A stretch of 64,000 bases of DNA from Curtobacterium sp. MCBD17_013 (GCF_003234565.1 NZ_QKTU01000001.1:372001-436000); one strand, 5' to 3'; positions 1 through 9,118 are shown, counted from the first letter of the stretch. Notes: generated by a model not told the origin, from the sequence alone. Numbers and translations: made by a program.

Positions 1-253
1 AGCGGGTGGAGGCGCCCTGCCCCTCGCTCAGGGAGTCCCCGACCGCCACCCACCGGGCCGGCGCGTGCGCCCGGTCCTCGACGGCGGCGTTCCACGTCGC
101 CAACGGGTCGCGCGCGACGGCGGACGGAGTCGTGGGCTCGCCTCCGGATGCCCGGGTGGTCGCGGCGGTGCATCCCGTGAGCGTCAGCAGGATCGCGAGC
201 ACCAGGGCGGCGACGGGCGCGCCGGGTCGTCGCTCGAGCACAGGACCGGTCAT
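1..253 (-). CDS. GDSL/SGNH-hydrolase-like lipoprotein, N-terminal part (cut by window start)
   Basis: Only the first 84 codons are in the window; the gene continues past base 1. The ATG at 253-251 opens a lipoprotein signal: a charged start (ERRPGAP), a hydrophobic stretch (VAALVLAILLTL) and the lipobox LTGC with Cys at about residue 28. After a Ser/Thr/Pro-rich linker comes VAVGDSLSEGQGAS, which matches block I of SGNH/GDSL hydrolases (GDS with the catalytic Ser). Seen: signal, lipobox and block I. Inferred: an extracellular lipid-anchored esterase or lipase; the substrate cannot be told from this fragment. Divergence from neighbours is not informative because the operon starting at 2358 runs the same way and ends at 382. 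Confidence 0.7.
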   Translation of the reverse strand, partial: MTGPVLERRPGAPVAALVLAILLTLTGCTAATTRASGGEPTTPSAVARDPLATWNAAVEDRAHAPARWVAVGDSLSEGQGASTR

Positions 254-381
254 GGGGTCATTGAATGCGGACCCGGGGTGATCGGTCAAGGAGCGTGTCG
301 CGGGACCGGCAGGCGGTGAGCGGTCGTCCAACGGGCGGAGGTGGTGGCGCCGACCGGACGGCCGGCACCACCACGCGCGCG

Positions 382-2358
382 TCAGGCCGAGGCGGAGGCG
401 ACCGGCTCCGGTCGGCCGGGCACCGCCTCCCGGCCGACCACCGCGGCACCGTGCGGCTCGAGGTGCGTGCCGTGGACGTCGACCGACCGGTCGCCGTGGT
501 TGAGCAGGAACAGGTGGGCGCCCCGCGCGACGGCCTCGACGCCCGCGGGCAGGTCGGCCACGACCGGCGCGATGCCCGTGTCCGCGAGCACCGCGTCGAG
601 CACGGCCCGCAGGTCGTCCGGAGCGGTCGCGACGTACCAGGCCGTGCCGTCGCCGTGCGCGTTCCGCGTGATCGCCGGGAGGCCGTCGAGCGCCCCGCCG
701 ACGAACGTCGCCTCGATCTCAGCACCCGTCGGCCGGACGACCTCGCCCCACTCGCGGGCGGTGCCCGCCCCGAGACCGGCGATCTGGAGGGCCGGCACCG
801 GGCCGCCGGTCGCCCACGGCTCGGCGGGTGGCACGAACTCCTCGATCCACAGGCCGAGGACGTCGCGGAGCGCACCGAGGTACCCGCCGAGGTGGACGTG
901 GAGGTCCTGGTCGAGGATGCCGGACTGGTAGCCGACGACGAGGGTCCCACCGCCGTCGACGAACGCTGACAGGGTCCGCTGTGCCGCGTCGGGCAGCACG
1001 TGCAGCGCCGGGGCGATGACGACCCGGTAGGCGTCGAGGTCGCCGTCGGGTCGCACGAAGTCGACGAGCACGCCGCGATCCCAGAGCGAGCGGTACCACC
1101 GCGCGATGATCGGCAGGTACCGGAGCGACGCCGGCGTGGCCTCCTGCTCGAGTGCCCACCAGCTGTCCCAGTCGAGCACGATCGCGACGTCGGCGTCGAG
1201 GCGCGTGCCGACCACGTCGGCCAGGTCGGCGAGGTCGGCTCCGAGCTCGACGGTCTCGCGGAACACCCGCGTGTCCTCGCCGCCGTGGGGGACCATCGCC
1301 GAGTGGAACTTCTCGGCGCCCGCGCGCGACTGCCGCCACTGGAACTGCATGACGCCGTCCGCGCCACGGGCGACGGCCTGGAGCGACAGTGTGCGGTGCC
1401 AGCCGGGCGGGATCGCCGCGTTGTGCGTCCGCCAGTTCACCGCGCTCGTCGCCTGTTCCATGAGGATCCACGGGGCGCCGCCGCCGAGCGAGCGCATGAG
1501 GTCCCGGGTCATCGCCGCGGTCGCGGGCGCGGCGGGGTCCGCGGGGTCGACGTAGTGGTCGTCCGAGACGAAGTCGACCTCGCGAGCCCAGGCCCAGTAG
1601 TCCGAGGGCTTGTAGAACCCCATGAAGTTCGTCGTGATCGGGACGCCGGGCGTGACCTCGCGGAGGATCGCCGCCTCGGCCCGGTACACCCCGAGCCAGG
1701 CGTCGGACGAGAACCGGTCCCAGTCGAGCAGCTGCGTGGGATTGCGGAAGGTCGGAGCCGCGCGGGGCGGCATCACCTCGTCCCACGCGCCGTAGGCCTG
1801 CGACCAGAACGCGGTGCCCCACGCCTCGTTGAGCGCCGGGACGGAGCCGTAGCGTGCCGTCAACCAGGTGCGGAAGGCGGCAGCCGACGCGTCCGAGTAG
1901 TCGGCCGGCACGTGGCAGGCGAGCTCGTTGTTGACGTGCCACGCCTCGAGTGCCGGGTGGTCCCGGTACCGCTCGGCCAGCGCGCGCACGAGCCGGTCGG
2001 CGTACCGGCGGTAGACGGCGGAGCTGGGGGAGTACTGCTGGCGGCTCCCCACCGACAGTCGGACACCGTCCTCGGTGACCGGCAGGACCTCGGGGTACGC
2101 CAGCGTCAGCCACGGGGGCGGGGAGGCCGTCGCGGTGGCCAGGTCGACGCGGATGCCCCCGGCGTGCAGTCGGTCGAGCACGTCGTCGAGCCAGTCGAAC
2201 GTGAACCGCCCGTCGGACGGTTCGAGCTTCGCCCACGAGAACACGCCGACCGTGGCGACGGTGACGCCCGCATGCTGCATGAGCCGCACGTCGTCGTCCC
2301 AGACCTCGCTCGACCACTGTTCCGGGTTGTAGTCCCCGCCGTACCAGATCCTGTCCAT
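382..2358 (-). CDS. beta-galactosidase, glycoside hydrolase family 42
   Basis: A 658-residue GH42 enzyme that releases galactose from beta-galactosides in the cytoplasm. It opens with YGGDYNPEQW, the GH42 N-terminal signature. The acid/base Glu is E145 in HVNNELACH and the nucleophile is E301 in WILMEQAT. The TIM barrel (about 1-390) is followed by the trimerisation domain and a C-terminal beta domain, giving the usual family length. It is the last gene of the operon. An ATG at 2364 overlaps the upstream stop (ATGA), but GAAGGG sits directly against it and is 6 nt from the ATG at 2358, so I prefer 2358; either start gives the same enzyme. Confidence 0.93.
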   Translation of the reverse strand: MDRIWYGGDYNPEQWSSEVWDDDVRLMQHAGVTVATVGVFSWAKLEPSDGRFTFDWLDDVLDRLHAGGIRVDLATATASPPPWLTLAYPEVLPVTEDGVRLSVGSRQQYSPSSAVYRRYADRLVRALAERYRDHPALEAWHVNNELACHVPADYSDASAAAFRTWLTARYGSVPALNEAWGTAFWSQAYGAWDEVMPPRAAPTFRNPTQLLDWDRFSSDAWLGVYRAEAAILREVTPGVPITTNFMGFYKPSDYWAWAREVDFVSDDHYVDPADPAAPATAAMTRDLMRSLGGGAPWILMEQATSAVNWRTHNAAIPPGWHRTLSLQAVARGADGVMQFQWRQSRAGAEKFHSAMVPHGGEDTRVFRETVELGADLADLADVVGTRLDADVAIVLDWDSWWALEQEATPASLRYLPIIARWYRSLWDRGVLVDFVRPDGDLDAYRVVIAPALHVLPDAAQRTLSAFVDGGGTLVVGYQSGILDQDLHVHLGGYLGALRDVLGLWIEEFVPPAEPWATGGPVPALQIAGLGAGTAREWGEVVRPTGAEIEATFVGGALDGLPAITRNAHGDGTAWYVATAPDDLRAVLDAVLADTGIAPVVADLPAGVEAVARGAHLFLLNHGDRSVDVHGTHLEPHGAAVVGREAVPGRPEPVASASA

Positions 2359-2360
2359 CG

Positions 2361-3296
2361 TCATCCCTTCACACCGCCGGTCGAGAGGCCGGACTGCCAG
2401 TACCGCTGCAGGAACAGGAACGCGATCACGAGCGGGATGATCGAGACGAACGCCCCGGTGATCACCGTCGAGAACAGCACCTGCGCGCCGCCACCGCCGG
2501 AGGCCGTCGCCTGCCACTGCGCGAGACCCACCGTCACCGGGAACAGCTTCGGCGTGCTGAGCATGATGAGCGGCAGGAAGTAGTTGTTCCACGTCGCGAC
2601 GAGCTGGAACAGCAGGACCGTCACGATGCCCGGGCCCATGAGCCGGGTCGCGATCGTGAACAGGATGCGGAACTCGCCGGCGCCGTCGATCCGCGCGGCC
2701 TCGAGCAGGCTCTCGTCGACCGCGTCCGCGGCGTACACCCGCATCAGGTAGACGCCGAACGGGCTGACGAGCGAGGGCAGGATGACCGCCCACGGGGTGT
2801 CGGTGAGGTTCGCGGCGGCGAAGAGCAGGTAGGTCGGGATCGCCAGGGCGGTGAGCGGGACCATGATCGAGCCGAGGATGATCGAGAACACCGCCGTCGA
2901 GCCGCGGAACCGGTACTTCGCCAGGGCGTAGCCGGCCATGGTGGCCAGGGCGGCGGCACCGACCGAGCTGACCACCGCGTAGACGACCGTGTTGATCAGC
3001 CACCGCGTGAAGACGCCGTCCTGGAACTGGAACAGCTGCACGATGTTGTGGAAGAACTGGAACGAGTGCCCGAGTCCCAGCCCGAAGGTGGTGAACAGGT
3101 CGCTGTTGTCCTTGGTGGTCGACACCAGGAGCCACAGCAGCGGCACGAGGAAGTAGACGAGCGTGATCCACACGATCACGGTCAGGACGGTGCTCCGACG
3201 CTTGTCGCGCTCGACGGCCCGTCGGCCGGCGGACCGCCGCACGCGTGTGCCGTCCGAGACCACCTGGGCCTCGGTGGCGAGTGGGGTGGCGGTCAT
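2361..3296 (-). CDS. carbohydrate ABC transporter permease, MalG/GanQ type
   Basis: A 311-residue inner-membrane permease. After a basic N-terminus (about 1-40) come six predicted membrane spans starting with VLTVIVWITLVYFLVPLLWL. The EAA loop that contacts the ATPase reads EAARIDGAGEFRILF, the MalG form. The ATG at 3296 overlaps the stop of the partner permease (ATGA), which implies translational coupling. No ATP-binding subunit is encoded in the operon, so a shared MsmK/MsiK-type ATPase elsewhere probably drives it, as is common in actinobacteria. Substrate is inferred to be a beta-galactoside because of the two flanking GH42 genes. Confidence 0.92.
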   Translation of the reverse strand: MTATPLATEAQVVSDGTRVRRSAGRRAVERDKRRSTVLTVIVWITLVYFLVPLLWLLVSTTKDNSDLFTTFGLGLGHSFQFFHNIVQLFQFQDGVFTRWLINTVVYAVVSSVGAAALATMAGYALAKYRFRGSTAVFSIILGSIMVPLTALAIPTYLLFAAANLTDTPWAVILPSLVSPFGVYLMRVYAADAVDESLLEAARIDGAGEFRILFTIATRLMGPGIVTVLLFQLVATWNNYFLPLIMLSTPKLFPVTVGLAQWQATASGGGGAQVLFSTVITGAFVSIIPLVIAFLFLQRYWQSGLSTGGVKG

Positions 3297-4276
3297 CCGA
3301 GCCGCTCCTTCCGGTTGATGCTCGTCTGCACGACGAACGAGACGATCATGATGATGATCCCGAGCAGGAACGCGATCGCCGCCGCGTAGTTGATCTCCTG
3401 GTTGCGGAACGCGATGTTGTAGGCGTACAGGTTCGGCGTGAAGTCCGTGCCGATCGCGTTCGGGGCGATGTTGAACAGCAGGTTCGGCTCGTTGAACAGC
3501 TGGAACGAGCCGATGATCGAGAAGATCACGGTGAGCAGCAGGGCCTGCCGGATGGCGGGCAGCTTGATGCTCCACGCCACCCGCCACTGGCCGGCGCCGT
3601 CGATCTCGGCCGCCTCGTAGATCTCGTTCGGCACGGAGCGCAGGGCCGCGTACAGGACGATCATGTTGTAGCCGATGAACTCCCAGCACACGATGTTCAT
3701 CGTCGAGCCGAGCACGTTGTGCGCGCTGAGCAGGCTCGGTGCGGTGAGGTGCAGGGCGTGGAACAACTGCGTGATGAGCCCGAAGTCGTTGCCGTACAGG
3801 TAGCCCCACATCAGGGTCGCGACGACGCTCGGCACGGCGTACGGCACGAAGATGAGCAGGCGGACGATCTTGCCGCCACGGATCCGGCCGCTGTCGAGTG
3901 CGAGCGCGAAGAAGATCGAGGCCGCGAGCATGATCGGCACCTGTACGAACAGGAACAGGGCGACGCGGCCGAGGCCGCCCCAGAAGCTCGGGTCCTGCAG
4001 GGCGCGGACGTAGTTCGCCAGCCCGCTGAAGACCTCGCCGCCGACCAGCTGCGACGTGAACAGGCTGAGGTACGCCGAGTACACGAGCGGGACGATGAAG
4101 AACGCCGCGAACACGACGAGGAACGGGATCACGAGGATCCAGGCCGCGCGGGTCTGCGCGGAACGGATGTTGGTGGGGCCGCGGCGGGGAGCCGCGGTGC
4201 GCGCTCCCGTCCGGACCCGGGCCGGACGGGCGGCGCCGGTGGTCGCCGCGTCGCTGCGGCTGGGGATGGCGGTCAT
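3293..4276 (-). CDS. carbohydrate ABC transporter permease, MalF/GanP type
   Basis: A 327-residue permease of the MalF class. The first ~42 residues are basic and Ala/Thr/Pro rich and cytoplasmic; span 1 is AWILVIPFLVVFAAFFIVPLVYSAYL. The EAA loop reads EAAEIDGAGQWRVAW. It lies between the binding-protein gene (52-nt gap holding a hairpin) and the MalG-type permease (4-nt overlap). The pair would form the membrane channel for the sugar bound by the protein at 4329-5675. Confidence 0.92.
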   Translation of the reverse strand: MTAIPSRSDAATTGAARPARVRTGARTAAPRRGPTNIRSAQTRAAWILVIPFLVVFAAFFIVPLVYSAYLSLFTSQLVGGEVFSGLANYVRALQDPSFWGGLGRVALFLFVQVPIMLAASIFFALALDSGRIRGGKIVRLLIFVPYAVPSVVATLMWGYLYGNDFGLITQLFHALHLTAPSLLSAHNVLGSTMNIVCWEFIGYNMIVLYAALRSVPNEIYEAAEIDGAGQWRVAWSIKLPAIRQALLLTVIFSIIGSFQLFNEPNLLFNIAPNAIGTDFTPNLYAYNIAFRNQEINYAAAIAFLLGIIIMIVSFVVQTSINRKERLG

Positions 4277-4294
4277 GTTGCTCCGATGAGAAGT

Positions 4295-4322
4295 GGGGGC
4301 GGAGCCTGGTGGCCCCGCCCCC
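4295..4322 (-). terminator. hairpin inside the galactoside operon
   Basis: Two 12-nt arms, GGGGGCGGAGCC (4295-4306) and GGCCCCGCCCCC (4311-4322), pair with a single A-C mismatch around a TGGT loop. It lies just after the binding-protein stop codon and before the permease. No U-tract follows, so partial termination or a 3'-end-stabilising processing hairpin are both possible. Such hairpins commonly let the binding protein outnumber its permeases. Confidence 0.6.
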
Positions 4323-4328
4323 GTCCGG

Positions 4329-5675
4329 TCACTTGACGGTGAAGCCCTGCTGCTTGGCGTAGCTCGTCACCTGGGACTGCCAGGTCGCGAGGGCCGCCGT
4401 GAGGTCACCGTGGTTGCTGATGGCCTTGCCGAGCGTGTTCGCGTAGCTCGAGTTCACGTAGTCCATGAACGGCAGCCACTCGAACTTCTTGTCGACGGTG
4501 TCGGAGACACCGGCGAAGAACTGGTTGACCTGCTGGCCGCCGTAGAACGCCGACTTCTGGCTGGTGAACGAGTCGTCGGTGAGCGTCGACGTCTTCGTCG
4601 GGAACAGGTACTGCTCGTTCGCGAGCTTGAGCGTCGACTGCTGGTCGTTGTTGATGAACTTGGCCAGCTCGTACGCCTGGATCGGGTGCTTCGTCGCCGC
4701 CATCACGGCGTCCGACGACCCACCCCAGTTCCCGGACACGTTCTGACCTGCCTGCCACTGCGGGATGTCCGCCGCCGCCCACTTGCCGCTCGTGTTCTTC
4801 GCGGTGCCCTGCAGGAACACCGGGCCCCACGCCGCGACGAGCCAGGACGCGTACTTGTCCCGCGACAGCCCCTGGTAGTAGTCGTCGGTGAAGTCCGGGT
4901 CCGTGGCCACCAGGTTCTTGTCGATGAGGTCCTGCCAGTACGACACGACCTGCTGGTCGGCCTTGGAGTCCAGGTCGATCCCGACCGTCTTCTTGCCGTC
5001 GTAGGAGAACGGCTTCGCGCCCTTCTGCCAGAAGAAGCTGATCATCTGGAACATGTCGTTGCCGGGCAGGTCCGTGATGTACGACCCGGTCTTCGACTTG
5101 ACCTGCTGCGCGGCGGACGCGAAGGCCGACCACGTCTTCGGCGCGGCGACGCCCGCCTTGTCGAAGATGTCCTTGCGGTAGAGCGTGCCGAGGGGGCCGG
5201 AGTCCTGCGGGATGCCCCACACGCCGCCGTTCTGGTCGACCTGGTTCCAGACCCAGTCCGTGTACTCGTCCTCGAGCTTCGCCCCGCCGTACGGCGTCAG
5301 GTCGAGCAGGCTCTTCGTCTGGGTGAAGGACGGGATGTAGTCGTACTCCATCTGGGCGACGTCGGGGACGCCCTTGCCCGCCTTCAGGGCGGCGCGCACC
5401 TTGGGGTAGTGCTGCGAGCCCCCGGTCGTGTTGACGACGTTGACCTTGATCTTCGGGTACTTCTTCTCGAACAGGTTGACCTCGTTCTGGATGTCGGGGA
5501 CCCAGGTCCAGAAGGTGAGGGTGGTCGGCGTGTTCATCGCCTTGTCGATGTCGGACTGGCTCACCGCCTTGGTGGACCCGCCGCTGGTGCTCGACGGGCT
5601 GCAACCGGTGAGTGCGAGCGTGATCGTGACGGCGATCGCTCCGAGTGCCAGCGCGGCGCTGCGTGGACGTCTCAT
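4329..5675 (-). CDS. extracellular sugar-binding lipoprotein of ABC transporter
   Basis: A 448-residue family 1 solute-binding protein. The N-terminus is a lipoprotein signal: MRRPRS, a hydrophobic core and the lipobox ALTGC (Cys about residue 22), then a Ser/Thr/Gly linker. The mature part begins TLTFWTWVPDIQNEVNLFEK, the typical opening of sugar-binding proteins. It should be lipid-anchored outside the membrane and deliver an oligosaccharide to the permeases at 2361-4276. It is the second gene of the operon, 25 nt after the upstream GH42. A galacto-oligosaccharide or galactan fragment is the likely ligand, inferred from context only. Confidence 0.92.
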   Translation of the reverse strand: MRRPRSAALALGAIAVTITLALTGCSPSSTSGGSTKAVSQSDIDKAMNTPTTLTFWTWVPDIQNEVNLFEKKYPKIKVNVVNTTGGSQHYPKVRAALKAGKGVPDVAQMEYDYIPSFTQTKSLLDLTPYGGAKLEDEYTDWVWNQVDQNGGVWGIPQDSGPLGTLYRKDIFDKAGVAAPKTWSAFASAAQQVKSKTGSYITDLPGNDMFQMISFFWQKGAKPFSYDGKKTVGIDLDSKADQQVVSYWQDLIDKNLVATDPDFTDDYYQGLSRDKYASWLVAAWGPVFLQGTAKNTSGKWAAADIPQWQAGQNVSGNWGGSSDAVMAATKHPIQAYELAKFINNDQQSTLKLANEQYLFPTKTSTLTDDSFTSQKSAFYGGQQVNQFFAGVSDTVDKKFEWLPFMDYVNSSYANTLGKAISNHGDLTAALATWQSQVTSYAKQQGFTVK

Positions 5676-5700
5676 GGTCTTCTTTCGGTGGAGGGAGGGA

Positions 5701-7806
5701 CTACTCGATCGAGGAGCCCCGGACCTCGAGCACGACTGCTGCGCGTCGGTCGAGGGGTACGGGGTCGCCGGCGGCGTACTCGGCGCCGGAGACGAGGTCG
5801 ACGGCGGCCGCCGGCGCGACGACCTGCGTCGGCTCGGCGGACCAGTTCGACACGAAGGCGAGGCGCCGGTCGCCGGCGGTGCCGGTCGACACGGTGACGG
5901 GGTCCGGGGCGGACCACGCCTGCTTCGCCGTGGTGGGCACGAGCCAACGGGCGATGCTCCGCCCGAGCGCGTGGTCCGGGACCGTGCCCAGGTAGGACAC
6001 CCGGCCGCGACCGGTCGTGCGGGTGGTGAGCGCGGCCTCCAGACCGAACTCGGTCGGGGCGTACGACACGACCACCTCGGCGTCGTCGACCTGCAGGAAG
6101 TCGACCCACTCGGTGGCGGCGGCACCCGGCTCGAGCGTCATTGCGTCGGACGCGGCGGTGACCGCGAGCGGCGCGCCGAGGTTGCTGTACTCGTCGTAGT
6201 GCACGCCCGCCGGCCCCGCGAGCACGTCGGGGGCGACCGCCAGCCGGGCCCGCGCGAGCTCGTCACCGTAGCCGGTGCGGATGCCGACGACCAGGTGCCC
6301 GCCGGCCTCGGCGTAGTCCCGCATGTGCTCGAGCACGGCCGTCTCGGCGACGTACACCGCGGGTGCGACGAGCACCGGGAACCGCGCGACGAGTTCCTCG
6401 ACGGGGGTGTCGAGGAACCGGCGGACGTGCTGGACCCGCACCTGCGCGCCGGCCTCGAACAGTCCGCGGTAGTGGGCGTCGAAGATGCGGGAGTACGCGT
6501 GCTCGTCGGGGCTGCCGTCCGCCTTCGCGAGCGGCCCGTAGAACGAGAACGCCCACTTCGTGTCCGTGCTGTAGAGCAGCAGGACGTCGGCGTCGGGCAC
6601 GTGCTCGTCGAGCGCGGACCCGATCGCCCCGAGCGCGGCACCGAGCTCGGAGACCTCGCGGTAGATGCGGCCGCCGACCTGGCTGTGCGGGATGACGCCG
6701 CCCCAGTAGGTCTCGACGCCGAAGTGCAGGGTGTGCCAGTGCCAGTACTCGATCATCCGGCCACCGCGGGCGAGCAGGGCGAACGCGGCCTGCTTGATCT
6801 GCCCGGGGTACGGCGGGTGGTTCTGCCACGACCCGCCGATGGACTGCGCGTTCGTCTCGGTGACCAGGTACTGCGTGTCCGCCGAGGACCAGGCGCGGTC
6901 GCCCCACTCGAACAGCGCCCACACGCCGGTGTGCCACCACTCGGCCTCGCGCTGGACCTCCGCGTGCCAGTCGAGGCCGTCCTGCATCTTGTAGTACGGG
7001 TTGCCCGCGACGACGTCGAGGGACGCGACGAGCTCGTCGTCGGACACCTGCGGGCGGGAGTACGAGATGCACGTCGTGACGAACTGGTCGTCGCGGGCGT
7101 ACTCGCGCACCAGGTCGGCCTGCCAGGCGATGAGGTCCGTGGCGAGTGTCGACTGGAACCGGCGCCACTCGAGCTGGTATTGCGGCATCGCGTTGCCGTC
7201 GGGCCGCCAGAGGTCGGCCCAGTCGCTGAGTCGGTGTGACCAGTAGACGAGACCCCACTCGCGGTTGAGGTCCTCGACGGTGCCGTAGCGGTCCTCGAGC
7301 CAGCCGACGAACCGCTGGAAGGTGTGCTCGTTGTGGGGGAGCTGCATGCCCGGCTCGTTGTCGACCTGGTAGCCGATGACCGCGGGGTGGTCGGCGTACC
7401 GGGCGACGACCTTGCGGGCGATGCGCTCGGCGTAGAACCGGTAGGCGGGGTGGGACTGGTCCATCTCCTGCCGGGCGCCCCAGCCGTTGCGGTGGCCCGT
7501 CGACGGCTCGGCGGCGATCTCCGGGTGCAGGCGCTGGAGCCACGGTGGCACGGCGTACGTCGGCGTGCCGAGGACGACGCCGATGCCGCGCTCGTGGGCC
7601 CCGTCGAGGACCGGCTGCAGCCAGTCCAGGTCGAACACGCCCTCGCGGGGCTCCCAGGTCGACCACACGGACTCGCCGACGCGGATGACCGTGAAACCGG
7701 CGTCGCGCATGCGGTCGAGATCGGCGTCGAGGGTGCCAGCGGGCTGGTACTCGGCGTAGTAGGCGGCGCCGAAGAGCACGCCACTGAACCGGGGGGAAGT
7801 CGTCAT
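5701..7806 (-). CDS. beta-galactosidase, glycoside hydrolase family 42 (second copy)
   Basis: A 701-residue GH42 enzyme, first gene of the operon. It reads FGAAYYAEYQPAGT at the N-terminus, acid/base Glu E151 in YQVDNEPGM and nucleophile E317 in YLVTETNAQS. It is only distantly similar to the copy at 382-2358 (different N-terminal signature and spacing), so the two probably split the work by linkage or chain length rather than arising from a recent duplication. The ATG at 7806 is preceded by GAAGG at a good distance; an upstream in-frame extension would run through the operator and is rejected. Confidence 0.92.
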   Translation of the reverse strand: MTTSPRFSGVLFGAAYYAEYQPAGTLDADLDRMRDAGFTVIRVGESVWSTWEPREGVFDLDWLQPVLDGAHERGIGVVLGTPTYAVPPWLQRLHPEIAAEPSTGHRNGWGARQEMDQSHPAYRFYAERIARKVVARYADHPAVIGYQVDNEPGMQLPHNEHTFQRFVGWLEDRYGTVEDLNREWGLVYWSHRLSDWADLWRPDGNAMPQYQLEWRRFQSTLATDLIAWQADLVREYARDDQFVTTCISYSRPQVSDDELVASLDVVAGNPYYKMQDGLDWHAEVQREAEWWHTGVWALFEWGDRAWSSADTQYLVTETNAQSIGGSWQNHPPYPGQIKQAAFALLARGGRMIEYWHWHTLHFGVETYWGGVIPHSQVGGRIYREVSELGAALGAIGSALDEHVPDADVLLLYSTDTKWAFSFYGPLAKADGSPDEHAYSRIFDAHYRGLFEAGAQVRVQHVRRFLDTPVEELVARFPVLVAPAVYVAETAVLEHMRDYAEAGGHLVVGIRTGYGDELARARLAVAPDVLAGPAGVHYDEYSNLGAPLAVTAASDAMTLEPGAAATEWVDFLQVDDAEVVVSYAPTEFGLEAALTTRTTGRGRVSYLGTVPDHALGRSIARWLVPTTAKQAWSAPDPVTVSTGTAGDRRLAFVSNWSAEPTQVVAPAAAVDLVSGAEYAAGDPVPLDRRAAVVLEVRGSSIE

Positions 7807-7823
7807 CGTTGACCTTCGCTCTG

Positions 7824-7863
7824 CGGATGTTGTCGATAACATCCGTCGGTGGCGATGACAGTA
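7824..7863 (-). promoter_or_regulatory. LacI-family operator and promoter of the beta-galactoside operon
   Basis: CGGATGTTGTCGATAACATCCG (7824-7845, here split as CGGATGTT, GTCGAT, AACATCCG) is a 22-bp palindrome with perfect 8-bp arms, built like GalR/LacI operators around a central CG. A minus-strand -10 TACTGT (complement of 7858-7863) lies just upstream, which puts the operator at the start of the transcript. Repression by the LacI protein encoded at 7942-8937 is the simple reading. Confidence 0.8.
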
Positions 7864-7941
7864 ACCGCATCCGGGCGGATCGCGCAAGCACCCGTTCCGC
7901 TCGCGTCGCCGCGCGTGGCCGGGAGGCGGTGCTCCGCTCCG

Positions 7942-8937
7942 TCAGATCCGGCGCGTCGACGCGCGGACCGCGGCCCGCACGGGGTTCGGCGGGGTCACGG
8001 GCGCGTCCGGCGCGGCCCCGGGCAGCCCAGCCAGGAGCTTCTCGATGAGGTACCGGCCCTCACCGGCGAAGTCGACCGTGACGGTGGTCAGTGCGGGGAC
8101 GAGGTACCGTGCCTCGTCGAGGTCGTCGCCGCCCATGACGCTGAGGTCGGCGGGCACCACGACCCCGTCGGCGGCGGCCGCCGAGAGGAGCCCGATCGCC
8201 ATGCTGTCGTTGCCCGTCGCGATCGCCGTGACGGAGCGTTCCTCGGCGGTCAACCGTCGCCACGCCGCGTGCCCGGAGCCGGCGGACCAGTCGCCGGCGT
8301 GCTGCCAGACGAGTTCGCCGCCGCCCTGCCGGAAGCACCGGGCGAAGCCCTCCGACCGCTCGACCGCGGCGATCCAGTCGACCGGGCCGCTGAGGTAGCC
8401 GACGCGCCGGTGCCCGAGCTCGAGCAGGTGCTCGGCGGCGAGGCGGCCGGCTTCCTCGCTGACGGTCGGGCCACCCGGGAACGACTCGATGCGCGAGTCG
8501 ATGACCACCGGGACGCTCGCGGCGTGGCTCTGGATGCGTTCGAGCATCAGCTCGGTCTGTGCCGTCGCCAGGATCCCCACCACCTGGTGCCCGGTCGCCA
8601 CGGCCAGGGCCTCGTCGATCGCGTCGCGGTCGAGGTCCGCCGTGATCACCACGTCGAGCACGTACCCGCGCTCCTGCGCCGTCTGCGTCGCCCCGGCGAG
8701 CATGCGGGCCGGCCCCGTGTAGTCGATGTGGTGGGCGAGCACCGCGATCCGGTTCGAGCGGCGGGCGCGGAGCAACCGAGCGGCGGAGTTCGGCCGGTAC
8801 TGCAGCTCGTCGAGCGCTGTCTTGACCTTCGTGCGCGTCTCCGGCCGGATGCCCTCGAAGCCCGACAGGTAGCGGCTCACGGTCTGGTGCGACACGCCCG
8901 CGAGCCGTGCGACGTCGTAGATCGTCGGGGCCTTCAT
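7942..8937 (-). CDS. LacI-family transcriptional regulator of the beta-galactoside operon
   Basis: A 331-residue repressor. Residues 1-50 hold the LacI helix-turn-helix (TIYDVARLAGVSHQTVSRYL) and hinge helix (YRPNSAARLLRARRSN); the rest is a periplasmic-binding-protein-like effector domain (AVLAHH... to MGGDDLDEARYLVPALTTV). It lies directly upstream of the operon on the same strand with a 22-bp palindrome between. The ATG at 8937 overlaps the stop of a 7-codon upstream ORF (ATGA) that is itself leaderless, so its translation is probably coupled. Confidence 0.92.
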   Translation of the reverse strand: MKAPTIYDVARLAGVSHQTVSRYLSGFEGIRPETRTKVKTALDELQYRPNSAARLLRARRSNRIAVLAHHIDYTGPARMLAGATQTAQERGYVLDVVITADLDRDAIDEALAVATGHQVVGILATAQTELMLERIQSHAASVPVVIDSRIESFPGGPTVSEEAGRLAAEHLLELGHRRVGYLSGPVDWIAAVERSEGFARCFRQGGGELVWQHAGDWSAGSGHAAWRRLTAEERSVTAIATGNDSMAIGLLSAAAADGVVVPADLSVMGGDDLDEARYLVPALTTVTVDFAGEGRYLIEKLLAGLPGAAPDAPVTPPNPVRAAVRASTRRI

Positions 8938-8957
8938 CGGGGTGCCGTCTGCCGCAT
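8934..8957 (-). CDS. 7-codon leaderless upstream ORF before lacI-type gene
   Basis: The ATG at 8957-8955 opens MRQTAPR and stops with a TGA (8936-8934) that overlaps the regulator's ATG as ATGA. The -10 AGGGTA complement (TACCCT, 8969-8964) ends 6 nt before the ATG, the spacing of a leaderless start. No Shine-Dalgarno precedes the regulator, so termination-reinitiation from this mini-ORF may supply its ribosomes. Coding status is an inference from layout only. Confidence 0.45.
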   Translation of the reverse strand: MRQTAPR

Positions 8958-8963
8958 GGGGAC

Positions 8964-8969
8964 AGGGTA
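8964..8969 (-). promoter_or_regulatory. -10 element of the LacI regulator gene
   Basis: TACCCT on the minus strand, 6 nt from the ATG of the 7-codon leader ORF. It fits the TAnnnT -10 of actinobacterial sigma-A promoters. Confidence 0.55.
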
Positions 8970-9082
8970 ATGGCCCGCGTCCGATCCCCGGCGCGCGTCC
9001 GAGCGGGCGGGTCACCCGGTCGAGACCATCGACGACCGTTGCCGTCGAGCTCGCGGGACCCCTCAGTTGATCACGTGGCGAG

Positions 9083-9118
9083 CGTGACGGACGGGAGGCG
9101 GACCTCCCGTCCGTCACG
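9083..9118 (-). terminator. terminator after the azoreductase gene
   Basis: CGTGACGGACGGGAGG (9083-9098) pairs perfectly with CCTCCCGTCCGTCACG (9103-9118) around a CGGA loop. It is 30 nt past the stop of the gene at 9149-9805. A 16-bp perfect stem is strong even without a clear U-tract. Confidence 0.8.

Noticed and set aside
1000..2583. A 527-codon plus-strand frame over the first GH42 gene
   Set aside because: Shadow of the GH42 gene; no recognisable motif and a repetitive Val/Arg/Glu composition.
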